Under the pieces are notes generated by a model that was given only the letters and a program-made list of their open reading frames with translations, ran no database searches and was not told the origin of the DNA. A stretch of 64,000 nt of DNA. Source: Clostridioides difficile (GTDB lineage: Bacteria; Bacillota; Clostridia; Peptostreptococcales; Peptostreptococcaceae). Positions 17,823-27,534 of the stretch are shown here, piece by piece (within the stretch, counting starts at the first letter, position 1; each line of letters opens with the position of its first letter). The position numbers and the translations under genes are program-made. Where the stretch lies: contig NZ_JRHN01000034.1 in the NCBI RefSeq assembly GCF_001299635.1, forward strand, positions 1 through 64,000, written 5' to 3'.

Positions 17823-20047
17823 GAAGAAAAGAAAAAGTATTTGATGGACTAATTTTTAAACACATATTAATTTTATTAATGTTATTAGTCTTGATTGATT
17901 TCACAAGCACAATTATATGTGCAAGTAATTCTATGAAGGTTACTTCTGAAAATATGCTTGAGGCATCTAAAAGAGAGCTTGAGGACTATTTAAAAACAAA
18001 CACTTCCTTATTAAAAGCTCTTAGTCAAGATGATAGATTTTCTAATAGTGAGATATCTCTAATTGAAAAAGGAAAATTATTAAGACCATATCAAAAAGAA
18101 TATAATCTTTTTATGATTGGTATAACAGATACAGAAGGAAATGTTTCAAGTACATATAGGGAAAAAGTTGGTTCAATAAAAAATAAGGTTGGTTTTAAGA
18201 AAGCAATTAAAACTAAGCAAGTAGTAGTTTCAGACATTGAGACTAGTAATGTTACAGGTGATAAAGTGTTTATTATATATATGCCTATTGTAAAAAACAA
18301 TGAGGTAACAGGAACCATTTTTGCGTCTTTTTATTTTCAAAATGTAAATAAGATAGTGAGTAGAAGTAACTTTGAGGATTCTATTAAATTTCTAATGATA
18401 GACAAAGATTGTACTCTTATTTCTGAATCGGATAAAAACTCTATCAATAATAAAAGTAATACTTTGAGTTTAGAAGGGAATATCATAGGAAGTACTAAAG
18501 ATGAAATTTTAAAAAATATAAATGAAAAACAAAAAAGTAGTTTTTTATATTGGAATAACTGGAGATTATATAATGTAAAATATACAAATATTAAGGATAC
18601 TAATTGGACTTTAATATCAAAATGTGATATATTTGAAAATTTTAAAAGCCTAATAATTAATTTTATAATAAAATTATATTTCTATATATTAATATTTATG
18701 ATATTGTGGAAATTAAGTAATGCTAAGTTAATAGACCAACTTAAAAAGTTGGCTTATTATGATTCTTTAAGTGGAATAAAAAACAAGGAAAAATTTAGAA
18801 AAGATTCTATATATATTTTAAAAAATTACTATCGAGATGATTTCTACTTGGTGCAGTTAGATGTAAATAAATTTAAATATATAAATGAGATGTTTGGTTA
18901 TTCTGAGGGAAATAAGATATTAATTCATATTGCACATGTTTTAAATAATAATATGAATAAATTTGAGCTTTGTGCTAGGATGGATAATGACCATTTTATA
19001 CTATTGGTTTTTTGCAGTACTGAAGATGAACTTTTAAGTAGATTGTCTAAAATAAATAATGAAATTTGTAACTTAAGTACTAATAATTCATCTAAATATA
19101 AAATTGTTATATCAAGTGGAATATATAAAATCACTGAAAAAGATGATGCTCAAAAGATTGACCTGTTAATTGACAGAGCAAATATTGCAGCAAAAACTAA
19201 AAAAGAAAAATACGAACACTCATATTCATTTTTTAATGAAGAGACAAGAAATCGACTGTATAATGAAAAACGATTGGAAGATAATATGAATAAAGCTTTA
19301 GAAAAAGATGAATTTATAGTGTATTATCAGCCTAAATATAGTCTAAATGATGGAAATGAAATTGAGGGAGCAGAAGCTCTGATAAGATGGGATAGCCCAG
19401 AAATGGGATTTATTTCACCTATAGACTTTATACCTTTATTTGAAAAGAATGGTTTCATTGTAAATGTTGACATGTTTGTATTTGAAGAGGTTTGTAAGAC
19501 GATTAACAAATGGATAAATGAAGGATATACTCCTGTACCAATCTCAGTGAATATGTCTAGAGTTCATTTATACAGAGATAATTTTATAGAAAATATCACT
19601 GATTTGATAAATAAGTACAACATCTCTCCTAAGTTTATTGAACTTGAACTAACTGAAAGTGTTGTATTTGACAATTTAGATATATTGATTAACATAATGA
19701 AAAAGCTTAAAGAAATAGGTTTTATTATATCAATGGATGACTTTGGTTCAGGGTATTCATCTTTAAATTTATTAAAAGACCTTCCTTTTGATGTTTTAAA
19801 ATTGGATAGAGGATTTTTAATTGAGACAACAGATACAAAACGTGGTAAAATTATTATTTCCAAGATAGTAGAAATGGCAAAAGCTATTAATATTAAAGTA
19901 ATCTGTGAAGGTGTAGAAACTTATGAACAAGTGGAATTCTTAAAAGAAATAGGTTGTGATAAAGTTCAAGGATACTTATTTGCTAAACCTATGGTGTTAG
20001 ATGAATTTGAAAAACGTTTAAATTTTAAATTTAATAGTAATCAATAA
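17819..20047 (+). CDS. membrane c-di-GMP phosphodiesterase: Cache, degenerate GGDEF, EAL
   Basis: 742 residues. Transmembrane helices at about 12-33 and 278-298 enclose an extracellular Cache-like sensor. The GGDEF domain (about 320-475) has MDNDHF where GGDEF should be, so it is probably not a cyclase, but it may bind GTP or act as a regulator. The EAL domain (about 490-735) has EGAEALIRW, SVNMSR, ELELTES, MDDFGSGYSS, LKLDRGF, CEGVET and VQGYLFAKP, so all residues needed for phosphodiesterase activity are visible. It probably hydrolyses c-di-GMP in response to an external ligand. The gene is monocistronic, between two terminators. Confidence 0.9.
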   Translation: MRRKEKVFDGLIFKHILILLMLLVLIDFTSTIICASNSMKVTSENMLEASKRELEDYLKTNTSLLKALSQDDRFSNSEISLIEKGKLLRPYQKEYNLFMIGITDTEGNVSSTYREKVGSIKNKVGFKKAIKTKQVVVSDIETSNVTGDKVFIIYMPIVKNNEVTGTIFASFYFQNVNKIVSRSNFEDSIKFLMIDKDCTLISESDKNSINNKSNTLSLEGNIIGSTKDEILKNINEKQKSSFLYWNNWRLYNVKYTNIKDTNWTLISKCDIFENFKSLIINFIIKLYFYILIFMILWKLSNAKLIDQLKKLAYYDSLSGIKNKEKFRKDSIYILKNYYRDDFYLVQLDVNKFKYINEMFGYSEGNKILIHIAHVLNNNMNKFELCARMDNDHFILLVFCSTEDELLSRLSKINNEICNLSTNNSSKYKIVISSGIYKITEKDDAQKIDLLIDRANIAAKTKKEKYEHSYSFFNEETRNRLYNEKRLEDNMNKALEKDEFIVYYQPKYSLNDGNEIEGAEALIRWDSPEMGFISPIDFIPLFEKNGFIVNVDMFVFEEVCKTINKWINEGYTPVPISVNMSRVHLYRDNFIENITDLINKYNISPKFIELELTESVVFDNLDILINIMKKLKEIGFIISMDDFGSGYSSLNLLKDLPFDVLKLDRGFLIETTDTKRGKIIISKIVEMAKAINIKVICEGVETYEQVEFLKEIGCDKVQGYLFAKPMVLDEFEKRLNFKFNSNQ

Positions 20048-20062
20048 TTAGTTAGATTATTT

Positions 20063-20118
20063 AATGCCCTAATTTAATTGGCTTACAAATATGTAAGTTA
20101 ATTGTTAGGGTATTTTTA
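20063..20118 (+). terminator. terminator of EAL phosphodiesterase gene
   Basis: The outer arms GCCCTAA (about 20066) and TTAGGGT (about 20105-20111) enclose an inner stem around ACAAATATGT. A TATTTTT tail follows. Confidence 0.7.
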
Positions 20119-20187
20119 TGGTTAAAGTAGTATGTTCACGATAATATAGTATTGTAGTAAAAATAAAAAAGTTATGGAGAATATAAA

Positions 20188-20934
20188 ATGAACATATTAA
20201 GTATTAAAAATATATCAAAAACATATTGTGGAAAGGTTCCATTTAAAGCCTTGGATAAAGTTAGTATAAATATAGAAAAAGGAGAGTTTGTAGCTATTAT
20301 GGGACCATCTGGAAGTGGTAAATCTACTCTTTTAAATATAATATCTACAGTTGACAAACAGAATGAAGGGAAAGTTATATTAGATGGATGTGACATAAGT
20401 GAATTAGAAGGAGAAAAGCTTGCTGAATTTAGAAGAAAACAACTTGGTTTTGTATTTCAAGATTTTAACTTAATTGATACTCTAACTGTTGAAGAAAATA
20501 TCATGTTACCACTTACATTAGATGGTGCGAATGTTAAAGATATGAATAGACAAACCATAAACGTAGCTAAATTTTTAGGTATTGATAATCTTTTAGATAG
20601 GAGAATCTATGAAATTTCAGGAGGTCAGGCTCAAAGATGTGCTATTGCCAGGGCAATTATAAATAGACCATCACTACTACTTGCAGACGAACCAACTGGA
20701 AATCTTGATTCAAAATCTACTGATGATGTTCTAAGATTATTTACTAAGATAAATAAAGAACAAAATGTAACTACACTTATGGTAACTCATGAAGCATATA
20801 GTGCAAGTTACTCAGATAGAGTGATTTTTATAAAGGATGGGTGTGTATATACAGAAATAAAAAAATCTGGAAGCAGTAATTCTTTTTATGATGAAATACT
20901 ATCTGTATTGTCTCAGATAGGAGGTGCAAGATAG
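20188..20934 (+). CDS. BceA-type ABC transporter ATP-binding protein (second module)
   Basis: 248 residues with GPSGSGKST (Walker A), ISGGQAQRCAIAR (signature), LLLADEPTGNLDS (Walker B) and MVTHE. The tail SFYDEILSVLSQIGG parallels that of the BceA-like protein at 9200-9967, so the two are paralogues. The gene overlaps the permease gene by one base. No histidine kinase or regulator adjoins this module, unlike the first one, so it may be controlled by the system at 7.2-8.9 kb or by another locus. Confidence 0.92.
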   Translation: MNILSIKNISKTYCGKVPFKALDKVSINIEKGEFVAIMGPSGSGKSTLLNIISTVDKQNEGKVILDGCDISELEGEKLAEFRRKQLGFVFQDFNLIDTLTVEENIMLPLTLDGANVKDMNRQTINVAKFLGIDNLLDRRIYEISGGQAQRCAIARAIINRPSLLLADEPTGNLDSKSTDDVLRLFTKINKEQNVTTLMVTHEAYSASYSDRVIFIKDGCVYTEIKKSGSSNSFYDEILSVLSQIGGAR

Positions 20935-22808
20935 TGAGCTTTAGAAGGTTTGCTTATAATAATATAGTTAGGAACTTTAGTGCATATTTAGCATATTTTT
21001 TAAGTTCAGTTTTTTCTATAATGATATTTTTTGTCTTTGCTGTATCTATGTTTCATCCAATCATAGCAGATTCAGGAATCCAAAATGGCTCTACTGCGTT
21101 TATGGCTCTTATGGTTTCCGAATTAATAATACTAGGGTTTAGCTTGCTTTTTATATTGTATTCTTTAGGAAATTTCTTAAAATATAGATTAAAAGATTTT
21201 GGAATATTGATAATAATTGGAATGAGCAATAGACAATTAAAAAGATTGATATTAATTGAGAACTTGATAATAGGTTCCTTAGCAATAATACTGGGAATAT
21301 TACTTGGTCTATCAGTCTCTAAATTGTTTTTATTGTATTTAAGTAAGTTATTTTATATAAACTTAACAGCAATTTATTTTCCATTAAAAGCAATACTGAT
21401 GACAGTCATATGTTTTACAATTTTGTTTTTAATAACAGGACCATTAAGCTTAAAGTTATTGAATAAGAATAATGTTTTAGAGCTTTTAGTAGGAACAAGA
21501 AAGCCTAAAAAAGATATAAAGACTTCAAAGTTGCTTGGAGTAATTTGTATAGTATGTCTTATAATAGGATATGCTATGATACTATTTGGTAACAAGTTAA
21601 AAATAAATGGAGGTATGTATACAATAACGTTATTAATCATTTTGGGTACATTTTTATTTTTTTCTCAATTTATAATTTTAATATTAAAGTATTTAAAAAA
21701 TAAAGAAAAGTTTTATAAAAGAAAAGTGAATATGTTACTTATAAGTAATCTAATGTATAAATTAAAAGATAATACAAGGTTGCTGTTTTTAATGACAATA
21801 CTTTTATCAGCTACTTTAGTAGCATTTACAACAACTTCATCACTTGTAAGTTCTCAAGGAGAATCTTCTAAAAACAACTTCCCAATGGTTTACTCATATT
21901 TCTCAGAAGATAATAATGAGAAAGAATATGAAGAATTGCAACAAATTAGAAAGACAATTAAAAGATATGATTATAAAGAGCTGAGTTTACCTATACTCAA
22001 ACATAATAGAGATGCGATATTAAGTGTAAAAAATTATAATGCATTGTCGAAACAATTAAAATTAGATGAGGTGAATCTCAAAAAAGATGAAGGTATATTA
22101 ATTCCTGGTAGTAATTCACAAGAACACATAAAGTCTCTAAAACAAGTAAAAAATTATAATATAAAAAGAATAAATATAAAAATAAAAGCATCATCAAATA
22201 ATATAATTTTTCCTACTGGAATGTTCAATAAAATTATAATTATAAATGATAGTTTATATAATGATATAGAAAATGAATTTTCAAAACTGAGTTTTTATGG
22301 ATTTGATTATAATAACTGGCAAACTAGTGCTAATATAACTGAAAATCTAAAAGAAAAGCACTTTAATTTGGATAGAGAATATAATAGGTCATACTTTTTA
22401 ACTTTACCAGACATGTATTTAGTGGAATTACAACAAAGTAAAATTCTACAATTTATGGGTATTTTTATAGGTGTGATACTTTTTATGGGTGTTTTAAGTT
22501 TTTTATATTTTAGATTATATACAGATGAGCCATATGATAAAGTTAAATACAAAAACTTATCAAAAATAGGTCTATCTTTTAAAACTATGAATAAGATTGT
22601 TAGTATAGAGATATGTACATTATTTTTCGTACCATATTTTATAGCAATTGCAAACACCATACTTTCTCTATTCTTTTTAAATAATATATTAAATAGTAGT
22701 TTTAACTTAGAAAATCTGGGTATATTACTAGTGCTCTCATCTATATATACACTTTATTTTTATCTGTTAAAAAAATTTTATATTAGAAAAGTTTGGTTTT
22801 TTGATTAA
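20934..22808 (+). CDS. BceB-type FtsX-family ABC permease (second module)
   Basis: 624 residues. The start is GTG 20934, overlapping the ATPase stop (TAGTG), with GGAGGTG at 20920-20926. About ten transmembrane helices flank an extracellular domain at about 300-500. RLKDFGILIIIGMSNRQLKRLI is the coupling segment. It forms one transporter with the preceding ATPase. Cell-wall peptide resistance or sensing is the expected role, but the ligand is unknown. Confidence 0.9.
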   Translation: MSFRRFAYNNIVRNFSAYLAYFLSSVFSIMIFFVFAVSMFHPIIADSGIQNGSTAFMALMVSELIILGFSLLFILYSLGNFLKYRLKDFGILIIIGMSNRQLKRLILIENLIIGSLAIILGILLGLSVSKLFLLYLSKLFYINLTAIYFPLKAILMTVICFTILFLITGPLSLKLLNKNNVLELLVGTRKPKKDIKTSKLLGVICIVCLIIGYAMILFGNKLKINGGMYTITLLIILGTFLFFSQFIILILKYLKNKEKFYKRKVNMLLISNLMYKLKDNTRLLFLMTILLSATLVAFTTTSSLVSSQGESSKNNFPMVYSYFSEDNNEKEYEELQQIRKTIKRYDYKELSLPILKHNRDAILSVKNYNALSKQLKLDEVNLKKDEGILIPGSNSQEHIKSLKQVKNYNIKRINIKIKASSNNIIFPTGMFNKIIIINDSLYNDIENEFSKLSFYGFDYNNWQTSANITENLKEKHFNLDREYNRSYFLTLPDMYLVELQQSKILQFMGIFIGVILFMGVLSFLYFRLYTDEPYDKVKYKNLSKIGLSFKTMNKIVSIEICTLFFVPYFIAIANTILSLFFLNNILNSSFNLENLGILLVLSSIYTLYFYLLKKFYIRKVWFFD

Positions 22809-22859
22809 AGTGGTATATAATAGATATATAAAATTAATATTTAAAAAGTAGTTAATATT

Positions 22860-22884
22860 AAGGGAGGGCATTTGCACCTCCCTT
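22860..22884 (+). other. GC-rich hairpin without clear T tract
   Basis: AAGGGAGG (22860-22867) pairs with CCTCCCTT (22877-22884). It lies between the BceB-like and MATE genes. The missing T run makes it a weak terminator. Its Shine-Dalgarno-like arm lies 40 bp ahead of the real MATE ribosome site. Confidence 0.5.
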
Positions 22885-22927
22885 GTAATATGTGGAAAAT
22901 TGAATATTAGAAGAAGGAGGAGACTTG

Positions 22928-24319
22928 ATGGAAAATCAACAATTATTAGGAACAGAACGAATTAGCAAATTACTACTTAAATATTCTATACCAGCGATAA
23001 TAGGTATGTTGGTAAATAGTTTATATAATGTAGTAGATAGAATCTTTATTGGAAATATACCAGGAGTTGGGCCACTTGCAATAACAGGTCTTGGTGTCAC
23101 AATGCCGATAATGACAATAATACTTGCATTTGGTATGTTGATAGGTATAGGAACAACTACTACTATATCAATAAAACTTGGGCAAGGTAAAGTAGAAGAG
23201 GCAAGAAAACTTATAGGAAATGCAATGACATTATCTGTAATAACAGGAATTATTATAATGATACTTGGAATCTTATTTGCAAATAAGATACTTACATTAT
23301 TTGGAGCAAGTGAAAATACCCTTATATATGCAAAATCATATATAAATATTATATTATTAGGTACAGTAGTAAATCTTCTTTCCTTTTCTTTAAACCACTC
23401 AATAAGAGCTGATGGTAGCCCTAAAATTTCAGCAGGAATAATGATAATAGGATGTTTAACTAATATAGTTTTAGACTGGATATTAATATTTGGATTCAAT
23501 TTGGGAATACAAGGGGCTGCAATTGCTACAGTAACTTCTCAAGCTCTTACAGCTGTTTTAACTATAGGATATTATATAAGTGGAAAATCAAACTTAAGAT
23601 TTAGTAAATCTAATCTAAAATTAGATAAGAAACTAATAAAAGCAGTATTTGCAATAGGTATGTCTCCATTTGCAATGCAACTTGCAGCAAGTTTGGTTCA
23701 AGTCATATCAAATATTGCACTTAAAACTCATGGTGGAGATTTAGCTATAGGTGCTATGGCTACAATTTCTTCTATCGCAATGGTATTTTTAATGCCTATC
23801 TTTGGAATAAATCAAGGAGCGCAACCTATTATAGGTTTCAATTATGGAGCTGAAAAATACGATAGGGTTAAAAAAGCATATTTAGGTTCATTAGTAGTAG
23901 CTACTATAATTTTATGTATGGGTATGGTAGTAGTCATGGTTTTCCCAGAGGCGATTATAGGAATATTTAATAAAGACCCTGAGCTTATGAGTATATCTGT
24001 TGATGGTTTAAGAATATATCTACTTATGTTGCCAATTGTGGGCTTATCAGTTACAGGAACAAACTTTATACAATCTATAGGAAAAGCCAAAATGGCAATG
24101 TTATTAAGTCTTTTAAGACAAGTAATTTTATTGATACCAGCAGTACTAATTCTTCCTACATTCCTAGGTTTACAGGGTGTATGGACAGCTCAACCAGTGT
24201 CTGACTTTATAGCTACAGTAATTACAGGTGTAGTCGTATTTAGAGAGTTAAAAAGATATACTCCTAAGAGTGAAAGATTAAATGAAAGTGAAAAACTAAA
24301 TGAGATAACAACTGAATAA
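22928..24319 (+). CDS. MATE family multidrug/cation efflux transporter
   Basis: 463 residues from ATG 22928 (AGAAGGAGGAG lies just upstream; the TTG at 22925 is an alternative one codon earlier). Twelve transmembrane helices are in two homologous halves. KYSIPAIIGMLVNSLYNVVDRIFIG at the start of the first half is typical of the DinF/MepA-like bacterial MATE proteins, as is FGINQGAQPIIGFNYGA in the second half. It exports drugs or cationic metabolites in exchange for Na+ or H+. The substrate is not predictable. It is separated from the BceAB module by a hairpin. Confidence 0.92.
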   Translation: MENQQLLGTERISKLLLKYSIPAIIGMLVNSLYNVVDRIFIGNIPGVGPLAITGLGVTMPIMTIILAFGMLIGIGTTTTISIKLGQGKVEEARKLIGNAMTLSVITGIIIMILGILFANKILTLFGASENTLIYAKSYINIILLGTVVNLLSFSLNHSIRADGSPKISAGIMIIGCLTNIVLDWILIFGFNLGIQGAAIATVTSQALTAVLTIGYYISGKSNLRFSKSNLKLDKKLIKAVFAIGMSPFAMQLAASLVQVISNIALKTHGGDLAIGAMATISSIAMVFLMPIFGINQGAQPIIGFNYGAEKYDRVKKAYLGSLVVATIILCMGMVVVMVFPEAIIGIFNKDPELMSISVDGLRIYLLMLPIVGLSVTGTNFIQSIGKAKMAMLLSLLRQVILLIPAVLILPTFLGLQGVWTAQPVSDFIATVITGVVVFRELKRYTPKSERLNESEKLNEITTE

Positions 24320-24426
24320 GAAATATAAATTCAGATAATTGAGCAAGAAATTGCAAAAAGTACAATTATATGATAAAATAAAACCGCTGTCAAGGATAAG
24401 AGAAATTCTAATTATGGAGTGATTTT

Positions 24427-25467
24427 ATGGAATTTACAAAGAAAAGCAAATTAAAAAATATGTATGTAAACATGAATGTAGCAAGAATGTTGTCTAAGAT
24501 AAATGAGTATAAGGGTAGACAACTGCTTTACAAAAAACAACCAAAAGAAATTTTAGAAAGATTAGAAAAAAAATCTTTAGTAGATTGTTCTGAATCTACA
24601 TACATTGGAAATCAAAGAGATAGTAGTAATTTTAATTTAGAGAAATTAATAAGTAATGAAGTTACACCTAGAAGTAGAGAAGAATTGAGCATTGTTGAAT
24701 ACAGAGATGTAGTAAAAACTATTAATAGTGCTTATGAAAGTATTCCAATAAGTTCACAAACAATTCTTGAACTTCATGGATACTTATATAAATTTTCATC
24801 TACTAGAGGAGGAAGCTACAAATCAGATAATGATTTTATTGAACACAATTTAAAATGTGGTGAATTCATAAGTATTGATTCAGGTGTAAATAAGGTGGAA
24901 AAAGCTGTAGAAGAAATATGTGAAGCTTATAATACATTGATGGAGGAAGATGAAATTGATATATTAATATTAATTTCTGCATTTGTGTTAGATTTCATAT
25001 TGATACATCCATTCAAAGAAGGTAATATAAAAATGGCGAGAGTACTTATCCTATTGTTGCTAAATAAAAATGGATATGAAGTTGGAAGATATATAAGTTT
25101 AGGAAAAATATTTGATGATAGTTCATATGAGTATTACAGTAATTTAAATTATTTGAAATCGTCTATAGGTAGTGAGAAAGCAGATATGAATGCATGGATT
25201 GAGTACTTTTTAGAAACAATATTGACTGCATATGAGAAGTTGGATGATAGTTTAAATATATCTGATAAGAAAAGACAAACCAAAACTAGTAGAATAGAAA
25301 AAATAATAAATTCTACTCTTGGATATTTTACAAAAGAAGATATAAGAGATTTATGTCCTGATATTCCAGAACCTACAATAAATAGAGTTTTTAACAATCT
25401 AAGAAAACAAGATAAGATAGAGGTTGTTGCAAGAGGTAGAAGCGCAAAATGGAAGAAAAAATATTAA
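24427..25467 (+). CDS. Fic-domain protein with degenerate active-site motif and C-terminal winged helix
   Basis: 346 residues. The Fic core (about 115-240) shows ILELHGYLYK and the active-site loop HPFKEGNIKMAR near residue 197. The canonical motif is HPFxxGNGRxxR, so the second Gly is Ile and the following Arg is Lys, which may weaken or change AMP transfer. The N-terminal part looks like the usual Fic clamp. The C-terminal 60 residues (SRIEKIINSTLGYFTKEDI, then PEPTINRVFNNL) form a winged-helix DNA-binding domain. It stands alone, with no antitoxin-like partner. It may act as a regulator or modify a host protein target. Confidence 0.82.
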   Translation: MEFTKKSKLKNMYVNMNVARMLSKINEYKGRQLLYKKQPKEILERLEKKSLVDCSESTYIGNQRDSSNFNLEKLISNEVTPRSREELSIVEYRDVVKTINSAYESIPISSQTILELHGYLYKFSSTRGGSYKSDNDFIEHNLKCGEFISIDSGVNKVEKAVEEICEAYNTLMEEDEIDILILISAFVLDFILIHPFKEGNIKMARVLILLLLNKNGYEVGRYISLGKIFDDSSYEYYSNLNYLKSSIGSEKADMNAWIEYFLETILTAYEKLDDSLNISDKKRQTKTSRIEKIINSTLGYFTKEDIRDLCPDIPEPTINRVFNNLRKQDKIEVVARGRSAKWKKKY

Positions 25468-25486
25468 AAAATATTTAAATAATTGT

Positions 25487-25522
25487 AATGGTATAGTGTT
25501 TTAACACTATACCATTTTTATT
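25487..25522 (+). terminator. terminator of Fic-domain gene
   Basis: AATGGTATAGTGTT (25487-25500) pairs perfectly with AACACTATACCATT (25503-25516), followed by TTTT. Confidence 0.92.
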
Positions 25523-25728
25523 AAAATTATAAGCATTATTTAGCTTAGAATATCTATTTTTTATTATATCTTTAATATTTCCTGTAATTAATACACATAA
25601 TATTTTAGTGTTTTTTACTTTTAAGATTATTTAAAATTTGTATTTTTATTTATTTTATGATTTGGCAACAGAATAGAATGGTTATATTTGTGAAATAATA
25701 ATATAAAAATAATCTTAGGAGTGAGCTT

Positions 25729-26382
25729 ATGAAGAAAAAATTATTATATATAAATGTAAATTCAAAACCTGAAGACTTATCTTCAAGCAAAACTGTAGCA
25801 AGAAAATTTATAAATAAATTTATGGAAGAAAACAAGGATTTTGAGGTTGAAGAAATAGACCTTTATAAAGAACATATACCAAGACTTGAATATCAGTACT
25901 TTGAAAAGAGAAATTGCATAGTTAATGAAGAAGATGCTAAGAAGTTGGATGATAAGGATAGAAAAGAGATTACAAAGATTAGAAGCCTTTGTGACCAATT
26001 TGTGAGTGCAAGTGTATACGTAATAGCGGCACCTATGTGGAGCTTATCTTTTCCAGCACCACTTAAAGAATATATAGACTGTATAATTCAAGATGGAAAA
26101 ACTATATCATTTGAAGGTAATGATAAGCCACAAGGAATTTTAAACGATATTGATAGAAGTATGGTATATATACAATCTTCAGGTGGACACATACCATGGG
26201 TATTGAAACCAGTTATGAATAAAGGATTAAATTATGTGGAAAGTATAATGAAATTTATAGGAATTAAGAAATTTGATGAATTATTAGTAGATGGAACTGG
26301 AACTAGTGAAGAAGAAAGACAAAGTGCAATAGAGAAAGCATCTGAAAAGATAGAAGGTATAATAGATTCTATGAAGTTCTAA
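25729..26382 (+). CDS. FMN-dependent NADH-azoreductase / NAD(P)H dehydrogenase
   Basis: 217 residues, flavodoxin-like fold of the AzoR/AcpD family. The FMN phosphate loop is NSKPEDLSSSKTVARKF, and APMWSLSFPAPLKEYID is the family signature for FMN and dimer contact. It reduces quinones, azo dyes or electrophiles using NAD(P)H. TAGGAGTGAG is just upstream of the ATG. The next small gene follows after 75 bp. Confidence 0.88.
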   Translation: MKKKLLYINVNSKPEDLSSSKTVARKFINKFMEENKDFEVEEIDLYKEHIPRLEYQYFEKRNCIVNEEDAKKLDDKDRKEITKIRSLCDQFVSASVYVIAAPMWSLSFPAPLKEYIDCIIQDGKTISFEGNDKPQGILNDIDRSMVYIQSSGGHIPWVLKPVMNKGLNYVESIMKFIGIKKFDELLVDGTGTSEEERQSAIEKASEKIEGIIDSMKF

Positions 26383-26457
26383 TTATAATATTTTATTAAA
26401 AATATAAAGGAAAAACCTCTTTTAATGTAGAAACTTATATTGAAGGAGGCGAAAATC

Positions 26458-26667
26458 ATGCGAGAAGAAAAAAGTAATGAAAAGTATGATTGTTATTGGT
26501 GTAATCAAGAAAATAATTTCTGTGTAGAGATAAAAGACAATGTAGTTATGATAGATGATGGCACTGGTATATTAAAACAAGCCGTTTTCATAGGGTATAA
26601 ACAAATCCAAGTTAATTTAAATTGTTCGCATTGTCAAAACTTAAATAGGATAAAATTAAATTTGTAG
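26458..26667 (+). CDS. small zinc-ribbon-like hypothetical protein
   Basis: 69 residues from ATG 26458, which follows GAAGGAGGCG. A TTG at 26440 lies before that site. Two CxxC pairs (CYWC near the N-terminus and CSHC near the C-terminus) suggest a zinc ribbon. No family is recognised. It may be co-transcribed with the azoreductase. Confidence 0.65.
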   Translation: MREEKSNEKYDCYWCNQENNFCVEIKDNVVMIDDGTGILKQAVFIGYKQIQVNLNCSHCQNLNRIKLNL

Positions 26668-26721
26668 AACCTTAACATGGAGATTATTAGAAAGAATTAA
26701 AAATAGAAAGTATTAATATTT

Positions 26722-26798
26722 AGACTGAAAATTATATTGTATACAATTAAGAGTGATTTAAGTAATATTGTATTTTAATATTTATTTTCAGTCTTACT
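26722..26798. terminator. long-loop inverted repeat between convergent genes
   Basis: AGACTGAAAAT (26722-26732) pairs perfectly with ATTTTCAGTCT (26784-26794), with a loop of about 50 nt. It is likely a shared terminator for the zinc-ribbon gene and the DUF1836 gene. Confidence 0.5.
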
Positions 26799-26807
26799 TT
26801 ATTGAAA

Positions 26808-27374
26808 TTATTTTTTAGAAATATCTGGGAAATAAGTATCTACTAATTTTTCGGAAATATTTTTTAATTGGTCAGCCATTGAAGTCAAACTCAATAAGGC
26901 TATCAGTAAATCATCTTTATTTTCTGGAGTTATTGTTACATCTTCAAAATTAGAATCTATAAAGTTTGGTATATTCTTTCTTTGATTTTCTTTTATAGAC
27001 ATAAATTTTTCATAACAACTAACTAAGTCATCTTCATTGAAATCATCTTTTTCATACACACCATGTAAGATTCTTTTAATTTCTTGTATTGTAAGTGTAT
27101 TTTTCATAGAATAAATAATTATCATTTGTAAAATTTGTTCTTTAGTATACTTTTTCCCCTTAATAGGTTTGATTAATCCCTCTTTACTGTAATTGTTTAT
27201 CATAGTTTTAGTAAGAATTTTGTCACTCTCAAATCTCTTATTAGCAGAAAGCTTATTGTCAATTAAAGAAATAATTTGGTCCATGTATAAATCAATAGAA
27301 GGAATATCATTTGAAGTTATATCAGCATTATCTAGTGTTTCTAGTATTATAGTATTAAGTTCATTATTCATCAT
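26808..27374 (-). CDS. DUF1836 domain protein (MerR-like helix-turn-helix)
   Basis: 188 residues. The N-terminal half resembles DUF1836, a MerR-like winged helix: LTKTMINNYSKEGLIKP, then KYTKEQILQMIII and TIQEIKRIL. The C-terminal part is acidic and helical and probably dimerises. Its start (two adjacent ATG codons) is preceded by GGAGGTAGC. It is divergent from the hemolysin III gene across 160 bp and may regulate it or itself. The effector is unknown. Confidence 0.72.
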   Translation of the reverse strand: MMNNELNTIILETLDNADITSNDIPSIDLYMDQIISLIDNKLSANKRFESDKILTKTMINNYSKEGLIKPIKGKKYTKEQILQMIIIYSMKNTLTIQEIKRILHGVYEKDDFNEDDLVSCYEKFMSIKENQRKNIPNFIDSNFEDVTITPENKDDLLIALLSLTSMADQLKNISEKLVDTYFPDISKK

Positions 27375-27432
27375 ATGCTACCTCCATAATATATATAATA
27401 CAATAAATTAGAAAATAAAACAATATTGAGTC

Positions 27433-27460
27433 TTGTAAAAAGAATATAAAGTGGTATAAT
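27433..27460 (+). promoter_or_regulatory. probable sigma-A promoter of hemolysin III gene
   Basis: TTGTAA at 27433-27438, a 16-bp spacer and TATAAT at 27455-27460 with an extended TGG just before it. It is 75 bp ahead of the coding start. Confidence 0.55.
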
Positions 27461-27534
27461 TAAATATATAATATAGTAATGAAAACTATATCGATAAATT
27501 TGATTTTTAAAATACATAATTGTAGGAGGACAAA

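Noticed and set aside
22936-23499. 187-residue minus-strand ORF inside the MATE gene
   Set aside because: It mirrors the MATE frame, has a low-complexity Ile/Pro-rich product and no ribosome site. It is an antisense shadow.
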